Assembly (NCBI GenBank): GCA_964360145.1
Contig: CAYHWW010000001.1
Coordinates: forward strand, 14,737 to 78,736
From: CAYHWW01 sp964360145
GTDB lineage: Bacteria > Bdellovibrionota > UBA1018 > CAYHWW01
Length of the DNA stretch: 64,000 nt
Direction: 5' to 3'
This document shows positions 61,608 to 64,000 of the stretch, piece after piece. The position numbers were made by a program, and so were the translations under genes. The notes beneath the pieces were generated by a model. It did not search any database and was not told where the DNA came from. It worked only from the letters and a program-made list of their open reading frames with translations. Each line of letters starts with the position of its first letter. Position 1 is the stretch's first letter.

Positions 61608-62570
61608 TCACTGAGGCAAGTGCGGGACTACGCTAGTTTTCAGTCTTGTGAACACTGCCAGCGCGTTGTCGTGGAATACGGCCTTCCAGTGCTCTTCAGG
61701 GATGGCCCTCTTCACCACCCGGGCGTAGGCGGCGATGTCTGAGAGAGGCCAGTCGCTGCCGAACAGGAGCTTCTTGGGGTTGTCTACCCAGCCAAAGATC
61801 CAGCGCATGGGCTTCACCGCGTATTCTTCCACTTTTTCCGCGGGCTGCTCGTCCATATTGCCCACCATGAAAGCGGAGAGATCGCCGAAGACGTTGTCGT
61901 TTTTGTAAATCACTTCCGCGGCGGAATTGATCCAGGGGTTGCCACAATGGGCGATGACGAAGCGTACCTTGGGATGGCGCACGGCCACCTCGTCGATGGT
62001 GAGGGGATCGGCGTACTTCACCATGCCCTTCTTGTCCCAGGTGTCGCCGGTGTGGAAGACCACGGGCACGTCATAGTGCTGGGCCAACTTGTAGATGGGC
62101 TCGTACGCGGCGTCATAAGCGTAGCGGTAGATGTAGCCCAGGTAGATCTTGATACAGCCGTATTTGCCGGACTTGAGGCCCTTTTCCACTGCCGCGACGT
62201 TCACAACCTTTCCAACGCTGCCGCAGTGGAGGATGCCGTTGCCCCGCATGTCTTGATAGGCATAGTCGCCGAAAATCGTGTGGGCAATGCCCCCCACAAC
62301 CCCCGCTCGCTTCAGCTGATCCGTGAATTCCTCGACTTTTTTCAGCGGCAGATCGAGGGGCAACTTCATGCCTTCAAATTGGGTGTGGAGATGAGCATCG
62401 ATGATGGGGAAGCCCAGGGGGTATTCGCTCACCACGGCGTCCCGCAAAGTGGGCGGCGCTTCCGTGGGGGCAATGCGCGCGGACCGACAGCCGCTGAGAG
62501 CCAATAATAACGGCAAGAGTATCCACATGGGGGTTGTGCGAACCCTAAATCCCGTGCTGCGCGATTTCAT
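61608..62570 (-). CDS. Lipoprotein amidohydrolase
   Basis: A 320-residue lipoprotein (lipobox LSGC at residues 25-28 after the hydrophobic run WILLPLLLALSGC) with an amidohydrolase-2 domain. Metal-binding motifs: DAHLHTQFEG (H-x-H), VVFHTGDTW, FVIAHCGNPWI and the late Asp in LLFGSDWPLSD. Members are hydrolases or decarboxylases; the substrate is unknown. Outer-membrane or periplasmic anchoring is unusual for the family. The ATG overlaps the stop of the XRE gene (ATGA). A second Met at residue 15 could also start it. Confidence 0.85.
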   Translation of the reverse strand: MKSRSTGFRVRTTPMWILLPLLLALSGCRSARIAPTEAPPTLRDAVVSEYPLGFPIIDAHLHTQFEGMKLPLDLPLKKVEEFTDQLKRAGVVGGIAHTIFGDYAYQDMRGNGILHCGSVGKVVNVAAVEKGLKSGKYGCIKIYLGYIYRYAYDAAYEPIYKLAQHYDVPVVFHTGDTWDKKGMVKYADPLTIDEVAVRHPKVRFVIAHCGNPWINSAAEVIYKNDNVFGDLSAFMVGNMDEQPAEKVEEYAVKPMRWIFGWVDNPKKLLFGSDWPLSDIAAYARVVKRAIPEEHWKAVFHDNALAVFTRLKTSVVPHLPQ

Positions 62571-62833
62571 TTTTTTCTCCGAAAGGCTACGATGAGGCCG
62601 AAAGGGGCAGCAATTTTTGTGAGGGTTTCAAAGGTTGGGTTGCCCACGCCCCTTTCAAAGTCGGACAAGACTCGCGCATTGATCCTGATCATCTTGGCGA
62701 ACTTGCCTTGAGACAAGCCCAGAGCCCTCCTCATCATAGCAATGGACTTGCCGAGACTCAGCTCCCCCTTCTCAATCTGATCATAGATGTCCAGGCGTTC
62801 TTTTTGGGATTCGCCCGCGCTTCGGATCTTCAT
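62567..62833 (-). CDS. hipB: HipB-like XRE-family regulator
   Basis: An 88-residue DNA-binding protein with an N-terminal helix and a helix-turn-helix (LGLSQGKFAKMIRINARVLS, residues about 40-60), then DFERGVGNPTFETLTKIAAP and a basic end. It overlaps hipA upstream and the amidohydrolase downstream by 4 bases each. Its order after hipA is the reverse of the usual hipB-hipA. It probably represses the operon and neutralises HipA; it is different in sequence from the HipB at 19858-20136. Confidence 0.85.
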   Translation of the reverse strand: MKIRSAGESQKERLDIYDQIEKGELSLGKSIAMMRRALGLSQGKFAKMIRINARVLSDFERGVGNPTFETLTKIAAPFGLIVAFRRKK

Positions 62834-64000
62834 AAGGCTGCTGACCTCAATGCTTTAGCTACTTCCGTGATCGTGGAACTACGCTCCTGCACGAGGTCGT
62901 CATCCACGCCGCAGCGCCTCATGGTGTCCGGCAGATTTTCGACGATATCCGCCCATGGCTTGAAACAGGAGCGCAGCGCCTCCTGATCAATCCCGTACGC
63001 CACCAATCCATCAGCAACCTTTCCCCAGTCTGGCTGCGTGGTCTCCCCAAACCATCGGATGTACCGCGACCTGGTGTCCGCATCGAGGATCATGGGAGCG
63101 AAATCATACAGGGGCGTCAGCGCCATGGAGCCATCGGAGCGCTTCATCACCGCAGTATTCCTCCCATGATTATCCGTGTTGCCCATGGCGCAATTGAGGA
63201 CGTCCCTGAAAACGTACTCTTTAATCTCAGCGAGGCCGTCGCTAACATGACGAAGGAAACCCTCGCAAAGCCTGAAGTGCTTGACCTGCATGCCGTAATC
63301 CCCTAGCCCAGCCAACGATGCCAAAGACTCCATTCCATAACGTTCGACTCCGCCACCATGGGCGACTCTGTCAAAGCGCGGCACAAAAAGAGCGCCCTCG
63401 ATGCATTCAGCACCTTCCAGGGCCCGGAGCCCGGCATTCTTGGCTACAGCAAGATAGGCGGCCTCGTTGCGAAGTATTTTCAAATCCAACTTTCTTTTGC
63501 CGCTGCGCGGGAACTTCACAAGCCAATGCCGCCGCGCCCGATCATCGGTCAATGCACCGTCAGGGTGCCATTTCCCTGCGGCATCCTGGGTAAGCAACAA
63601 CTTCGGCTGCTCCCCATGGGCTCCTGACGTGCCTGCCACCGGAGCACCCTTGTCGCGGGCATAGGCGATGAAGTCCTTCTCCCTCGTTATGACTTCTTCT
63701 TTTTCAAAGCCTGGATGGTTCTCGGGTTGGAGAAATGCTGCCGCTTCCAACACCCGGATGTTGCCTGGTGGATTGCAAGCACCCCTCAACAGCACAGCCC
63801 AATCCTGAATTTGACCATCCCGCTCCAAGCCCAGATCCTCTAGGCAGCCTTTCCGAGCCGCACCAGCGGGCATAATATCCAGTATAAAGGGAGGCCATCC
63901 CTCCCTTCGGGCCGCGTCATAGTTCACTGGAAATGAGCAAGAAAGAGCTCGATGATCGCTAAGCCCTTGGTGTTCGAGGACATACTCCGTCTCATAGAGA
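62830..64000 (-). CDS. hipA: HipA-type toxin kinase, N-terminus beyond window
   Basis: A HipA Ser/Thr kinase; 389 codons are visible and the frame stays open at the window edge. An internal GTG at 63927 is not the true start, because the upstream codons encode conserved HipA N-subdomain sequence (YETEYVLEHQGLSDHRALSC, then FPVNYDAARREGWPPFILD). The kinase core has the Gly-rich loop SGAHGEQPKLLL, the ATP lysine WLVKFPRSGKRKLD, the catalytic loop GNTDNHGRNTAV and the metal Asp in TPLYDFAPM. It is an intact one-chain HipA, unlike the split HipS/HipT at 19 kb. It is followed by hipB with a 4-base overlap. Confidence 0.93.
   Translation of the reverse strand, partial: LYETEYVLEHQGLSDHRALSCSFPVNYDAARREGWPPFILDIMPAGAARKGCLEDLGLERDGQIQDWAVLLRGACNPPGNIRVLEAAAFLQPENHPGFEKEEVITREKDFIAYARDKGAPVAGTSGAHGEQPKLLLTQDAAGKWHPDGALTDDRARRHWLVKFPRSGKRKLDLKILRNEAAYLAVAKNAGLRALEGAECIEGALFVPRFDRVAHGGGVERYGMESLASLAGLGDYGMQVKHFRLCEGFLRHVSDGLAEIKEYVFRDVLNCAMGNTDNHGRNTAVMKRSDGSMALTPLYDFAPMILDADTRSRYIRWFGETTQPDWGKVADGLVAYGIDQEALRSCFKPWADIVENLPDTMRRCGVDDDLVQERSSTITEVAKALRSAAL

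Overview
The window looks like a chromosomal contig (GC-rich, one 10-N scaffold gap) from a Gram-negative bacterium of the old 'deltaproteobacterial' grade, possibly Bdellovibrionota or a related lineage. The reasons are the rpsU-yqeY-dnaG-rpoD cluster, many small secreted proteins and lipoproteins, outer-membrane components (secretin, beta-barrel), a Tad/Flp pilus locus rich in FHA domains, and a Sec-exported (clade II type) nitrous oxide reductase. The lineage is an inference from gene content only; no rRNA gene is present.

Layout. 1-4.7 kb: PcrA/UvrD helicase, small secreted proteins and a degenerate receiver-domain protein. 4.7-7.1 kb: a tightly overlapping four-gene exported module (FixH/YtkA-like protein, redoxin, lipoprotein, beta-barrel). 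7.1-14.0 kb: a compact N2O-respiration locus, with a FAS1 protein and a cytochrome c divergent from nosZ, a NosB-like/NosL fusion, nosD, nosF and nosY. 14.1-18.3 kb: a ClC-like channel and glmS. 18.3-20.4 kb: an island with a scaffold gap, a gene remnant, a tripartite hipB-hipS-hipT toxin-antitoxin system and hairpin repeats, lying between glmS and glmU. 20.4-25.4 kb: glmU, dksA, lon. 25.4-31.8 kb: a palindromic repeat element, a methyltransferase and a spermidine-synthase-like membrane protein, two CNNM/CorC-type proteins, and a CheY-CheC pair.

32.5-49.1 kb is the largest unit: a co-directional Tad pilus operon on the minus strand. It runs tadC, a DUF192 gene, three FHA proteins, a PP2C phosphatase, Flp pilin, several pseudopilins and TadE proteins, prepilin peptidase, cpaB, secretin, a fused TadZ-TadA ATPase and tadB, and ends with a secreted RHS/YD-repeat protein. 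The pilus machine, a phosphothreonine-reading module and a possible surface adhesin therefore appear to be co-expressed.

49.1-53.1 kb: a BrkB-like membrane protein, a secreted protein and two DppB/DppC-like permeases without ATPase or binding protein; then a rhodanese and an HExxH protein. 53.2-58.5 kb: a CAU-anticodon tRNA, a fatty-acid-hydroxylase-like protein and the macromolecular synthesis operon. 58.6-61.3 kb: an iron-sulfur operon (iscS-iscA-ferredoxin) coupled to two MaoC-like dehydratases. 61.3-64.0 kb: a small secreted protein, a lipoprotein amidohydrolase and a second hip module (hipA then hipB) that runs off the window. No rRNA gene, CRISPR array, transposase or integrase was recognised.
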